NCBI GenBank assembly: GCA_040384265.1
Contig: JAZKJM010000004.1
Span: forward strand, 186,001 to 250,000
DNA: 64,000 nt
Reading direction: 5' to 3'
Source of the DNA: Pseudomonadota bacterium
Lineage (GTDB): Bacteria > Pseudomonadota > Alphaproteobacteria > Rickettsiales > UBA3002
Both the position numbers and the translations under genes were made by a program. Shown in pieces: positions 9,022-18,765 of the stretch. Position 1 is the stretch's first letter; each line of letters opens with the position of its first letter. The notes below the pieces were generated by a model. That model had not been told where the DNA came from and searched no databases. It was given only the letters and a program-made list of their open reading frames with translations.

Positions 9022-9919
9022 CGGCCAGCAGCGCAGCAAGCCCCTCAGCCAGCGTCGTTGGTGCTAAAAATCCGAGACGCGCTTGCGCCAGCGCCGGGTC
9101 GCCCAGCGAATGGCGAATATCGGCGATGCGGGCCGGGCCGTGGGCGGTCGCAATCGCATGGCCAAGCGCTGTGCCGATCTGGTCGGCCAACTGTTTGAGG
9201 CTGATCGCCTGCCCGCTGCAGCCGTTGAAAATCTGCGCGCCGGCCATATGCTCCAGCGCCTGCGTGATAAGCGTCACCACATCGCCGACATAGATAAAGT
9301 CGCGCGTTTGCTCGCCATCGCCGAAAAAGGTGAGGGGGCGCCCGGCCTGCGCATCGGCCACAAACCGGCTGATAACGCCCGAATAGGGCGATGTCGCATC
9401 CTGCCGCGGCCCGTAAACATTGAAAAACCGCAAGCCGACACTCGGCACGCCATGGAAATCCCATGCAATCGCAGCGTTGCGTTCGCTGCTATATTTATCG
9501 AGCCCATAGGCGGAAAGCGGGTGGGGCGTCGCGGTTTCAGCCAGCGGCAGCACCGGCTGGTTGCCATATACCGCGGCCGACGAGGCATACACCACCGGCG
9601 TGCGCATCGCCCGCGCCGCGTCGAGAATCGTCACTGTGCCGGTGAGGTTGGTGCGGTGCGCGTTCAGCCAATCCTGCGTGCAGCGCTCAACGGACGCCAC
9701 CGCCGCCAGATGGATCACCGCATCCGCCGCTGCGACGAGGGGCTGCACCAGCGCCGCGTCCGCCACATCGCCCACAACCAGCGTGGCCCCGGCCGCGAGC
9801 TGTGCGCGTGTGCCGGTCGAAAGATCATCGAGCACCGTCACCCGGTGGCCCGCTGCGACCAGCCGATCCGCCGTGTGCGACCCAATAAACCCGCAGCCGC
9901 CTGTGAGGAGTATATGCAT
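9014..9919 (-). CDS. NAD-dependent sugar-nucleotide epimerase (PelX/GalE/WbpP-like)
   Basis: Extended short-chain dehydrogenase of 301 residues. The NAD-binding TGGCGFIGSH motif is at residues 6-15, an acidic DDL follows strand 2, catalytic Ser is at 113/114 (YASSAAVYG) and Tyr138-x3-Lys142 lies in SAYGLDKY. RFFNVYGPRQ and FFGDGEQTRDFIYVGD are typical of UDP-glucose/UDP-GlcNAc 4-epimerases. As the first gene of the pel operon, overlapping the hydrolase gene by 8 nt, it most likely supplies UDP-GalNAc for Pel, as PelX does in some pseudomonads; this substrate is an inference from context. A general GalE role is the alternative. Confidence 0.85.
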   Translation of the reverse strand: MHILLTGGCGFIGSHTADRLVAAGHRVTVLDDLSTGTRAQLAAGATLVVGDVADAALVQPLVAAADAVIHLAAVASVERCTQDWLNAHRTNLTGTVTILDAARAMRTPVVYASSAAVYGNQPVLPLAETATPHPLSAYGLDKYSSERNAAIAWDFHGVPSVGLRFFNVYGPRQDATSPYSGVISRFVADAQAGRPLTFFGDGEQTRDFIYVGDVVTLITQALEHMAGAQIFNGCSGQAISLKQLADQIGTALGHAIATAHGPARIADIRHSLGDPALAQARLGFLAPTTLAEGLAALLADA

Positions 9920-10029
9920 GCCCCAGCCATAAAGAATGCGCCCCGCGAAGGCAAGCGCTCCCGCATTTCATCGTTGCGGTGCGCGCCGCTGCATGGCACT
10001 CCATAGGGGCACGATCCCAGGAGCTTTAC

Positions 10030-10593
10030 ATGACCACCGCCCTCGACCTGCTACTCGCCCGCCGTTCCACCTCGGTGAAAGACCTCACCACCCCCGCGCC
10101 GGATGATGCGCAGCTGGAGCAGATCCTGCGCGCCGCCACCCGCGTGCCCGATCATGGCAAGCTGTGCCCGTGGCGCATCCGCATCCTGCGCCATCACGGC
10201 CAGCGCAAACTGGGGGAAATTGCTGCGCAGCATTTTGCACTGCAATATGCCGAAAGCAACGAGGCCCAGCGCACCGCCGAGCTGCATCGCTTCACCCGTG
10301 CGCCGCTGGTGCTGGCGGTGCTGTCCACGCCGGTGCTTGGCACCAAACCCGTGTGGGAGCAGGAGCTTTCCGCCGGGGCCGTCTGCATGAATATTTTGCT
10401 TGCCGCTCACGCATTGGGCTATGGCGCAAAATGGCTCACCGAATGGGTCGCCTACGAACCCGCCATCCTTGCCGCCCTTAGCGCCAGCCCGACGGATAAA
10501 ATCGCCGGCTTCATTTACCTCGGCACCAAAATCACCGAACCCACCGACCGCGACCGGCCTGCGTTGGCAGATGTGGTGAGTGAGTATCTCTAA
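10030..10593 (+). CDS. Nitroreductase-family flavoprotein (YdjA-like)
   Basis: The 187-residue protein has the FMN-binding layout of compact nitroreductases: an N-terminal LLLARRSTSVKDL with the conserved RRS/T, then RVPDHGKLCPWRIRIL, an acidic helical middle, GAVCMNILLAAHALGYGAKWLTEW and a C-terminal GFIYLGT. Such enzymes use NAD(P)H and FMN to reduce nitro compounds or other small electrophiles; the physiological substrate cannot be read. The ATG at 10030 is preceded by CCAGGAGC at good spacing, so an upstream in-frame alternative start at 9979 is not needed. It is divergent from the pel operon (110 nt gap) and convergent with the ferredoxin gene (5 nt gap). Confidence 0.88.
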   Translation: MTTALDLLLARRSTSVKDLTTPAPDDAQLEQILRAATRVPDHGKLCPWRIRILRHHGQRKLGEIAAQHFALQYAESNEAQRTAELHRFTRAPLVLAVLSTPVLGTKPVWEQELSAGAVCMNILLAAHALGYGAKWLTEWVAYEPAILAALSASPTDKIAGFIYLGTKITEPTDRDRPALADVVSEYL

Positions 10594-10598
10594 ATAGT

Positions 10599-12016
<1,418 letters not shown>

Positions 12017-12109
12017 TTATGCGCGCCTGCACCCTCTGGTAATTCCATTTCGCTGCCATATATATGCCTCAGGCGGTACCGATAACCCGTACTGCGCGGA
12101 GTTCTGATA

Positions 12110-12808
12110 ATGCTTGATATCCAACGCTATAACGACCTTGGCCACGCCGATCACGGCTGGCTGAATGCCCATTTCCATTTCTCGTTTTCCGAGTACCATA
12201 ATCCCAACCGCATGGGCCTTGGCCCGCTGCGTGTCATCAACGATGACATCGTGCAGGCCGGTGGTGGTTTCGCGCCGCACCCGCACCGCGACATGGAAAT
12301 CATCACCTATGTGCGCGAAGGCGCGATCACCCACGAGGATTCGCTTGGCAACAAAGGCAAAACCAACGCCGGTGACATTCAGGTCATGAGCGCCGGCAGC
12401 GGCATCACCCATGCCGAGTGGAACGAGGAGAAGGGCCGCACGCGCCTGTACCAAATCTGGATCCACCCGCGCACCAAAGGCGCCACGCCACGCTGGGAAG
12501 CCAAGCAATTCCCCAAAACCGAAGGGGCGCTGCACCTGCTCGCCAGCGGCCGCGACGGCGACGCCGACAAAGGCGCGCTCTGGATCGATCAGGACGCCAC
12601 CATCTGGGGCGGGACACTGCGTGTCGGGCAAGAATGGGTGCAGCCGCTCAATGGCCCGGCCTATTTATTGGTCTCCACCGGTGAAATCACCCTGGGCGGC
12701 GAAACGCTGGTCGCGGGCGATGGCGTGGCCATCACCGATCTCGCGCAACTGGCGGTCACCGCCACGGCGCCCGCCGAGCTGGTGCTGATCGACCTGCCGA
12801 AAGCATGA
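12110..12808 (+). CDS. Pirin-family cupin protein (YhhW/quercetinase-like)
   Basis: The 232-residue bicupin has the pirin metal site H57, H59, H101 and E103 (FAPHPHRDMEII and GITHAEWNEE), with GLGPLRVINDD in front. YhhW-type pirins bind one iron and can cleave quercetin; in many bacteria they are linked to oxidative stress, and the natural substrate is uncertain. It is followed 75 nt later by dps, consistent with a stress context but not proof of co-regulation. A weak 8-bp inverted repeat (AAAGCATG/CATGCTTT, 12800-12825) spans the stop codon without a T-run. Confidence 0.9.
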   Translation: MLDIQRYNDLGHADHGWLNAHFHFSFSEYHNPNRMGLGPLRVINDDIVQAGGGFAPHPHRDMEIITYVREGAITHEDSLGNKGKTNAGDIQVMSAGSGITHAEWNEEKGRTRLYQIWIHPRTKGATPRWEAKQFPKTEGALHLLASGRDGDADKGALWIDQDATIWGGTLRVGQEWVQPLNGPAYLLVSTGEITLGGETLVAGDGVAITDLAQLAVTATAPAELVLIDLPKA

Positions 12809-12883
12809 AAAAAACGTCATGCTTTGCCTATGGAAAATTTATAACGAAACGCTATACTTGCGGCCTAACCCAAGGAGAAGATC

Positions 12884-13351
12884 ATGTCGAATAAACCCGT
12901 TACCGAAGCCCTCAAAAAAGTGCTCGCCGATAGTTACAACCTGATGACCAAAACCCAGAACTACCACTGGAACGTCGAAGGCCCGAACTTCCGCGGCCTG
13001 CACCTGCTGTTTGAGGAGCAATATAACGAGCTGTTCGCCGCCATCGATGTCATCGCCGAGCGCATCCGCGCGCTGGGCGAAAAAGCCCCCGGCGGCGGTG
13101 CCGAGTTCGCCAAGCTCTCGAAAATTACCGATGGCAACAGCGACTTCGATAGCGACCAGATGGTAAAAGACCTGCACGACACCAACCAGACCGTGCTTGC
13201 CACCATCAAGAAGGCCTTTGCGGTTGCTGAAAAAGCGGGCGACGATTCAACGGTCGATCTGCTCACCCAGCGCATTGGCGTCCACGATAAAGCGGCCTGG
13301 ATGCTGCGCAGCAGCCTGCCGAAACAAACCCGCGTCAAGCTGGCAGTTTAA
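12884..13351 (+). CDS. dps: Dps-family DNA-binding ferritin
   Basis: Dps proteins form dodecamers that oxidise and store iron and protect DNA. In this 155-residue protein the intersubunit ferroxidase ligands are visible with family spacing: H28 (NYHWNVEG), H40 (LHLLFEEQY), D55 and E59 (AIDVIAER). The N-terminus is short and moderately basic (KPVTEALKK), which could provide limited DNA contact. AAGGAG precedes the ATG at 12884. The gene's last 4 nt overlap the tail of the convergent DUF3137 gene. Promoter elements could not be assigned with confidence. Confidence 0.94.
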   Translation: MSNKPVTEALKKVLADSYNLMTKTQNYHWNVEGPNFRGLHLLFEEQYNELFAAIDVIAERIRALGEKAPGGGAEFAKLSKITDGNSDFDSDQMVKDLHDTNQTVLATIKKAFAVAEKAGDDSTVDLLTQRIGVHDKAAWMLRSSLPKQTRVKLAV

Positions 13352-14598
13352 AGGCCGGTGGTGCTGTCGAGTTGCAGCACATCCACGATGCCAAACAGCT
13401 GATCCATCTGCGCAAGAATGCTGTTGATGTCGGCGATGAACGTCGCGCGTTTGAAGACCGATCCGGTCGAAAACCACGGCTTGTCCATCGGCAGCATCAG
13501 CAGCATTTTTCCGTCGAGGAACGCGCATTGCAGCGCGCATTTGCCACGAAATGATCCGTGCCCCATCTGCTGTTCCAGCGCCATCAGCCGTTCGATGAAA
13601 CGTGGCTTCAGCAAGTGGCGGGCCTGCACCTGATCGGTGCTGAGCGCCTCGTATTTTTTCTCAAAGCGAGGATCTTCAAGATGCACCGGCTTCAGCGTGG
13701 AGCGCTGGCGGGCCAGCCAGTTGAGCACGCGGCCATAATCGCGGCGGATGACGGTGTGGCCGCTAAAGGGCTTGGGCACATCCATGGTGATGAGCAGCCC
13801 TTCAAACACCGTCGTAGCGCCTTCGCCGTAGGTGTTGTCTAACGTGCACTGCACCAGCGTGATCGGTACATCCTTATAGCTGCCATCGAGATAGTCGGTG
13901 ATTTTGGCCCGGGTGTGGTAGGGAATAATGCCATACGCCTCATAAGGCACCATGGATCGGGTGGTTCTGGTAGAGCGGGAAAGGGGTTTTTTCATGTGCA
14001 CGACCTGTCTTGGCCGCCGCACATACCGAACGATCATCCGTACGATATTCATGTCCTGCGCGCCCAGCCCATCGCCCGTGCGGTAGTGCCATTGCGGCCC
14101 AAAGAAACGGAACACTTCCGGAAAAACCTTCTCGCGGATGCTGCCTTCATAGCAGTCCGTCGGCCATAGGGTGGCAACAGCCATGAAAATCGCGGTGATT
14201 TTTCCGACCCCATAGATCAGCTGCAGGAGGACATGGTTCACCCAAGGGGGTGTCAGCTCCGGCAACATCCAAAAAATGAGGACGAGGGAAATGGCAATCA
14301 GCACCCGCTTGCGCATGATGCGCAATGCCGCCTTGCGCGAGGCTTCAAATGCTGCCGTCAGCGGGCGGATGGTGCTTTCGTAATGCGCCGCAATCCGCGG
14401 ATCGATGCTGGCGTTATCCGGCACGGCAGTGGTGTTCCCATCGACCAGCAGCCCTTTCAGCCCGTGCAGCGAGGAGGGCTGCTCGGGCATTTGCGGGGGC
14501 ACATACGATGGGTCGCGCGCCCGGTCATAGGCCGGTTTGAAAATCAATAACCCAAAGGCCACGATGGCCACCACCACAAAGAACAGGAAGAGCAGCAT
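13348..14598 (-). CDS. DUF3137 membrane protein
   Basis: The 416-residue protein has an N-terminal membrane segment (residues 2-20), a second hydrophobic hairpin at about 100-145, then a soluble C-terminal domain. The latter carries the DUF3137 signatures: an FEGLLITMDVPKPFSGHTVI strand pair, a PVHLEDPRFEKKYEALSTDQVQAR segment (shortened landmark EDPRFEKKYEALSTDQ), HLLKPRFIERL and a C-terminal beta-rich LLMLPMDKPWF. No function is established for this family. It is convergent with dps, sharing 4 nt, and stands as a single gene. Confidence 0.85.
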   Translation of the reverse strand: MLLFLFFVVVAIVAFGLLIFKPAYDRARDPSYVPPQMPEQPSSLHGLKGLLVDGNTTAVPDNASIDPRIAAHYESTIRPLTAAFEASRKAALRIMRKRVLIAISLVLIFWMLPELTPPWVNHVLLQLIYGVGKITAIFMAVATLWPTDCYEGSIREKVFPEVFRFFGPQWHYRTGDGLGAQDMNIVRMIVRYVRRPRQVVHMKKPLSRSTRTTRSMVPYEAYGIIPYHTRAKITDYLDGSYKDVPITLVQCTLDNTYGEGATTVFEGLLITMDVPKPFSGHTVIRRDYGRVLNWLARQRSTLKPVHLEDPRFEKKYEALSTDQVQARHLLKPRFIERLMALEQQMGHGSFRGKCALQCAFLDGKMLLMLPMDKPWFSTGSVFKRATFIADINSILAQMDQLFGIVDVLQLDSTTGL

Positions 14599-14840
14599 AC
14601 TAATCCAGATCCATCGCTACGGTTGCAAAGAATGCCATTCCATGGAGCTCCCATTGGTTGAGGCCTTAAGGATTCGTGCAGCGCGATGGAAAGTCAACGA
14701 AAACACCGCCCGCGTCCGCGCGGGCATTTATTATCATGATGGCATGTGCCCTGGCAGGCATTAAAGTGGCGTTAGCGGCGCATGCCCCCTTGACCGCTGC
14801 CGGGGGCTGGGGTAACTTACCGCACCGTTTATGGTAACGA

Positions 14841-14915
14841 GGCTGGGTAGCAAAGTGGTAATGCACGGGACTGCAAATCCTGTATTCGGGAGTTCGATTC
14901 TCCCCCCGGCCTCCA
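14841..14915 (+). tRNA. tRNA-Cys (GCA), CCA encoded
   Basis: Complete cloverleaf: acceptor GGCTGGG pairs with CCCGGCC (one G-U), a short D arm GCA/TGC, an anticodon stem CGGGA/TCCTG with loop CTGCAAA giving anticodon GCA, a T arm GGGAG-TTCGATT-CTCCC, discriminator T and encoded CCA at 14913-14915. It is a single tRNA with no integrase or att-like duplicate nearby. The 240 bp before it and the 220 bp after it hold no gene; a small AATCCT/AGGATT hairpin lies near 15064-15082. Confidence 0.96.
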
Positions 14916-15139
14916 ACCGCAAATCATCCCCATAGTTGTTTGTTGTGCCCATATAAAATATTGGTGGTTGTGCGCACCGAAAGGCTGGCCGAGGGTGTTT
15001 TTCTATAAAAACTGTGGGCTTACTGCATCGGTGCCACATATTTTGAGCCCCGCATCCGTAAAAAATCCTATCATTAAGGATTCTTTCGAAATTTCACGCT
15101 ATGCTCCCCCATACAGTAACCGTATCCATGATGGGTGAT

Positions 15140-16489
15140 ATGATTTCCAAACCGTTACGTTTCGCGCTCCTCACCTGCAGCATGGTGGCCTTGCTCGCCG
15201 GTTCTGCCGCCGCTTCCAGCTTCGAGGACGCGCTGACCGCCGCCTATCAAACCAACCCGCGCATTAAATCCGAGCGCCAGAAGCTCGAAGGGACGGATGA
15301 AGGCGTCGCCCAGGCCGTCTCCGGCTTCCGCCCCACCGTCACCGCCAATTATAATCCCAGCCGCCAGCGCACTTCCTTTGGTGGCGCACCGGATGTGGAG
15401 GGCAACGGCACCACCAAAAGCCTGACTGTCAGCCAGCCGATTTTCCGTGGCGGCGGGACATGGTCGTCCTGGCAGGCCGCAAGCCAACGCGTCAAAAGCG
15501 GGCAATACGAACTCTCCGCGGTCGAACAGCAGGTGATGCTGAACGCCGTCACCGCCTATATGAACGTCGTCGCCAACAGCGCCATCCTCGATCTGTCGCG
15601 CAAGAACATGGGCGTGCTGGATGAGCAGCTCAAAGCCGCCACCACCCGGTTCGAGGTGGGCGAAGTCACCCGTACCGATGTCGCACAATCCGAAGCGCGC
15701 TTATCTGCCGCCAAAACCGGCGTCATTGCCGCCGAAGGGCAGCTGCTTTCCTCCATCGCAGCCTACGAGCGCACCATGGGCGGCAAGCCCGAAGGCACGC
15801 TGACCGTGCCCGACAAGCTGCCCGAATTGCCCGTCACGCTGGATGAAGCGCTCGAGCGCGCACGCGGCGCCAACCCGCAGCTGCTCGCCGCCCTGCATAA
15901 TGCCCGCGCCTCGGAATACGATGTGCGCACCAACCAGGCCCAACTGCTGCCGCGCGTGTCGCTCGTCGGCTCGCTCAGCCGCCAGGACGGGGCAGGGGCC
16001 AACGGCAGCACCAAGTTCGAGCAGGACAGCATCGGCCTGCAGGTCGCCATCCCGCTCTACCAATCGGGCGCCGAATATTCCCGCGTCCGCGAGGCCGAAG
16101 CCATCTCCCGCCAGCGCAAGCACGAAACCATCGACCAGCGCATGACCAACGACGAAGCCGTCACCCAGAACTGGGAGCAGCTCGAAAGCGCTATCGCCAC
16201 CATCGTTAGCCGCAACGACCAGATCAAAGCCTCCGCCCTTGCCCTCGACGGCGTAAAGCAGGAGCAGCAATATGGCTCGCGCACCGTGCTCGATGTGCTC
16301 GATGCCGAGCAGGAACTGTTCACCGCCCGCACCAACCTCGTGCGTGCGCAACGCGATCGCATCGTCGCGGCCTACAGCCTCGCCTTCACGCTCGGCCAGT
16401 TGACGCCGACCAACCTCGGCCTGCAAGTCGCGCAGTATGATCCGCAGGTGCATGCGGATGATGTCGAATGGAAATCCATCGGCTTCTAG
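15140..16489 (+). CDS. tolC: TolC-family outer-membrane efflux/secretion channel
   Basis: The 449-residue protein has a signal peptide (MISKPLRFALLTCSMVALL, cleavage after AASA-type residues) and two outer-membrane efflux protein repeats: the first starting SFEDALTAAYQTNPRI, the second LDEALERARGANPQLL. The GEVTRTDVAQSEARLSAA and GSRTVLDVLDAEQELF sections are typical of type I secretion TolC proteins in alphaproteobacteria. Such trimers span the outer membrane and periplasm and dock to HlyD-type adaptors. It is the only TolC homologue seen in the window, so it could serve the transporters at 56.7-62 kb, an inference. Alternative starts exist at 15101 and 15128; 15140 places the signal peptide best. 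Confidence 0.92.
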   Translation: MISKPLRFALLTCSMVALLAGSAAASSFEDALTAAYQTNPRIKSERQKLEGTDEGVAQAVSGFRPTVTANYNPSRQRTSFGGAPDVEGNGTTKSLTVSQPIFRGGGTWSSWQAASQRVKSGQYELSAVEQQVMLNAVTAYMNVVANSAILDLSRKNMGVLDEQLKAATTRFEVGEVTRTDVAQSEARLSAAKTGVIAAEGQLLSSIAAYERTMGGKPEGTLTVPDKLPELPVTLDEALERARGANPQLLAALHNARASEYDVRTNQAQLLPRVSLVGSLSRQDGAGANGSTKFEQDSIGLQVAIPLYQSGAEYSRVREAEAISRQRKHETIDQRMTNDEAVTQNWEQLESAIATIVSRNDQIKASALALDGVKQEQQYGSRTVLDVLDAEQELFTARTNLVRAQRDRIVAAYSLAFTLGQLTPTNLGLQVAQYDPQVHADDVEWKSIGF

Positions 16490-16631
16490 CGGCGTGGCCA
16501 GCAATGGATTTCTATGGTCGATTTCGTCGTCGTCGCCGTGCGCGGTCGGTCACGTAGCGCGGCTACGCTCCCTCCCTGTGCGCGGGGACTCCTAGAACTC
16601 GCCGCATAGAAATCCATTGCTGGCCACGCCG
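16490..16631. repeat. 142-bp element with perfect 27-bp inverted repeats after tolC
   Basis: The 27 bases at 16490-16516 are the exact reverse complement of 16605-16631 (core CAGCAATGGATTTCTATG / CATAGAAATCCATTGCTG). The 88-bp centre contains a smaller GTAGCGCGGCTAC palindrome. The left arm begins one base after the tolC stop codon. There is no T-run, so a simple intrinsic terminator is unlikely; a palindromic repeat or MITE-like insertion fits better. It contains no ORF that looks coding. The remaining bases to popZ (16632-16788) show nothing else identifiable. Confidence 0.9.
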
Positions 16632-16788
16632 GGATGCCTTGCGAACAGGAATCATTTTCTGGAAGGCGCCCATCGCAAATCGGCAACGTTTTGAGGCGGT
16701 GTGATAATCGCGGTGTACGCCGCTCGAAAATTCCTTGCATATGCATGTTACCGTAGCGTAACGTGCGTCGATAGTCAGGGAGAGTAAA

Positions 16789-17367
16789 TTGGCCGAGCCT
16801 TCCAAAGATACGGATCAGTCGATGGAGGATATCCTCCAGTCCATCAAACGCATCATTGCGGATGAGGGCGAAGCATCGCCTGCTGCCGATGTTTCGGGCG
16901 TGTTGGAGCTGACCGAGCTGCTCGCCGAAGACACCGCCCCACGTCCCGCTGCCGAACAACCGGTTTCCCGTCCGATGTCGATCGAGGAAATCATGGCTGC
17001 CCCCATTTCCTCCGGCGTGGTTGATGAAGAACCTGCGCCCGCGCCAACACCCGCACCGGCTCCGGCGGCCCCCGTGGTCGCCCCGGCACCTGTTCAGGCA
17101 GCGCCTGCTCCCGTGGCAGCCCCTGCGGCGGATGCGTTGATGTCCGAAACAACCCTCTCGGCATCGCTTGCCGCGCTGAATGCGCTCAGCGGTGCCCCGG
17201 CAGCGGTTTCCGCCCCTGCCGGCCTCCAGCTACGTTCGGGCCTCACGGTCGAGGATCTGGTGGTCGAGGCCCTGAAGCCCCTGCTCAAAGAATGGTTGGA
17301 TGGCAACCTGCCATCCCTCGTCAGCGCGCTGGTCGAAAAAGAGATCCGTCGCCTCGGCGCCCATTAG
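16789..17367 (+). CDS. popZ: PopZ-like polar organising protein (DUF2497)
   Basis: PopZ self-assembles at the cell pole of alphaproteobacteria and anchors the ParB-parS centromere and signalling proteins. The 192-residue product has the three-part PopZ plan: an N-terminal helix SMEDILQSIKRIIADEGE, a Pro/Ala/Glu-rich disordered linker (about residues 80-110, with PAPTPAPAPAAP), and the conserved C-terminal oligomerisation segment VEDLVVEALKPLLKEWLDGN ending in VEKEIRRLG. The start is a TTG at 16789, chosen because AGGGAG lies at ideal spacing and the N-terminal helix would otherwise be cut. The lone parS-like site near 28.4 kb is a possible functional partner through ParB. Confidence 0.9.
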   Translation: MAEPSKDTDQSMEDILQSIKRIIADEGEASPAADVSGVLELTELLAEDTAPRPAAEQPVSRPMSIEEIMAAPISSGVVDEEPAPAPTPAPAPAAPVVAPAPVQAAPAPVAAPAADALMSETTLSASLAALNALSGAPAAVSAPAGLQLRSGLTVEDLVVEALKPLLKEWLDGNLPSLVSALVEKEIRRLGAH

Positions 17368-17557
17368 GCCGCGACGCGTGCCCTGGCGTCTGCCGTTAAG
17401 GTAATCTTAACATCCCCATGCTAACCTTCCCGTTTAGCGATGATGCGCGCCTGTTTTGTGGCGCGCGCATCACAGCAGTGCTATTTTGCAGCAAATTAAA
17501 TTGGTTGATGCATATTTTTAATGCAGGACGCAAGGGCAGGGGTTACGAAAGTATCTT

Positions 17558-18448
17558 ATGAGAAACGCATCTCAGTATATTGAAATTACACTGAAAAGAC
17601 TAAGTTTGATGATTCTCCTTACGTGGGGTCTGGGCGTGAATGTTCATGCGCAGACCTCGCCTTTTTCAGTCCCCGCGCTGCCACCCTTGCCCACGGTTCC
17701 CTCCGCCTCCGCCGCGCCGTCACCGGCGTCGCCCGGTTCGGGTGCCGCACCGGCACAAGCCACCGCACTCGCCAATCCTCCCGCCGTGGAAGGCGAGGGT
17801 GCCCCCACCATCACCACCGCCCCGGCGAAATCCAAGGGGCTGCCCCTTGGCGCATTGCCGCCGTTGCCAGAAATCGCTGCCCCACCGGAACCGGAATCGG
17901 CCGAGGCGGGTTCCCAAGTGGCCACCCCAACCCCCGTCATGCCGCTGGGCGGCATGCCCAAGCCCGATATCGCTAAACTCCCTGCGGGCATGCCCATGCT
18001 CCCACTGCCGGGCGGGGCCACCCCCATGGCGCCCTTGTCAACCGCCACCACCCTGCCTGCCGGCCTCACCCCATCCATCCCCGAAATTACGGTGGAGCAG
18101 GACAAACCCGTCGCAAAAAGCTGGATGACGACGCTCGCCCCACCGCCGCCGCCGCCACAGACGCGTTTTAATTACCGCCGCAACGTGCTGCCCCCTGTGC
18201 TCTACCGCACCGGCGAGCGGGATTTGCAAAATCCTCACCTGCCAGCCCTCTATACCCGGGATGATTACGCCAACCTGCTGTTTCGCAGCATTGCCAGCAA
18301 TGATGTGGAGGCCACCCGCGCCCTGCTGAACGCGGGCACCGGGGTCAATGTCACCAATGTGGCTGGGGAAACCCCGCTCGCACTCGCCCGCCGCACCGGC
18401 TCGGTCGAGGTCGCCGCCCTGCTCATCGCCCGCGGCGCGCGTCCGTAA
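17558..18448 (+). CDS. Exported Pro/Ala-rich protein with C-terminal ankyrin repeats
   Basis: The 296-residue protein has an N-terminal signal peptide (hydrophobic MILLTWGLGVNVHA, cleavage near HAQT), a long Pro/Ala/Gly-rich low-complexity region (about residues 28-215, with PALPPLPTVPSAS and LGALPPLPEI), and two ankyrin units at the C-terminus (NLLFRSIASNDVEATRALLNAG and ETPLALARRTGSVEVAALLI, given here as landmarks). The layout suggests a periplasmic or surface protein with an extended spacer and a binding domain; the partner is unknown. The 3' end overlaps the convergent small gene by 26 bp. The start at 17558 is not marked by a strong ribosome-binding site. Confidence 0.75.
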   Translation: MRNASQYIEITLKRLSLMILLTWGLGVNVHAQTSPFSVPALPPLPTVPSASAAPSPASPGSGAAPAQATALANPPAVEGEGAPTITTAPAKSKGLPLGALPPLPEIAAPPEPESAEAGSQVATPTPVMPLGGMPKPDIAKLPAGMPMLPLPGGATPMAPLSTATTLPAGLTPSIPEITVEQDKPVAKSWMTTLAPPPPPPQTRFNYRRNVLPPVLYRTGERDLQNPHLPALYTRDDYANLLFRSIASNDVEATRALLNAGTGVNVTNVAGETPLALARRTGSVEVAALLIARGARP

Positions 18449-18737
18449 CGGGAGTGGCCGGTGTGTCCTGCACCGGCGGATGGGTCATCAGGCATTCAAC
18501 AAACATCGGCAGTTCCGGATGGCTGGGGCTGTTGATGGTGGCGATCAGGTTTTCAATCCCACCCACCGCAAGCGTCACATCTTCCAGCGTAACAAGGGCC
18601 TTCTGCAGCTCCTCGTAGGGCACCGCGCCCCCAACGGCAAGAGGGCGCCCGACATTATACATATAGTGTTGAGAATGTGCCTCAATCACACATTTCTCAA
18701 AGGTGTTTAATTCCTCGTAGGTTTTATAGCGTTCCAT
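18423..18737 (-). CDS. Small protein of unknown function, paralogue of the next gene
   Basis: The 104-residue soluble protein has no family I recognise. It shares a clear ancestor with the neighbour at 18766-19062: both begin MExYxTYEqL, then FEKCVI, and both carry the block VTLAVGGIENLIATIN followed by a P-x-HPE-x-P motif (here SPSHPELP). Between these blocks the two diverge. The ATG at 18737 is preceded by AGGAGCCCTAGCAGG. The C-terminus is a short Pro/Thr/Arg tail. It is probably co-transcribed with its paralogue, 28 nt upstream. Confidence 0.7.
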   Translation of the reverse strand: MERYKTYEELNTFEKCVIEAHSQHYMYNVGRPLAVGGAVPYEELQKALVTLEDVTLAVGGIENLIATINSPSHPELPMFVECLMTHPPVQDTPATPVTDARRGR

Positions 18738-18765
18738 CCTGCTAGGGCTCCTGCGAAGCGCGGAC

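Noticed and set aside
12800-12825. Hairpin across the pirin stop as a terminator
   Set aside because: Only 8 bp, contains the stop codon and has no T-run downstream.
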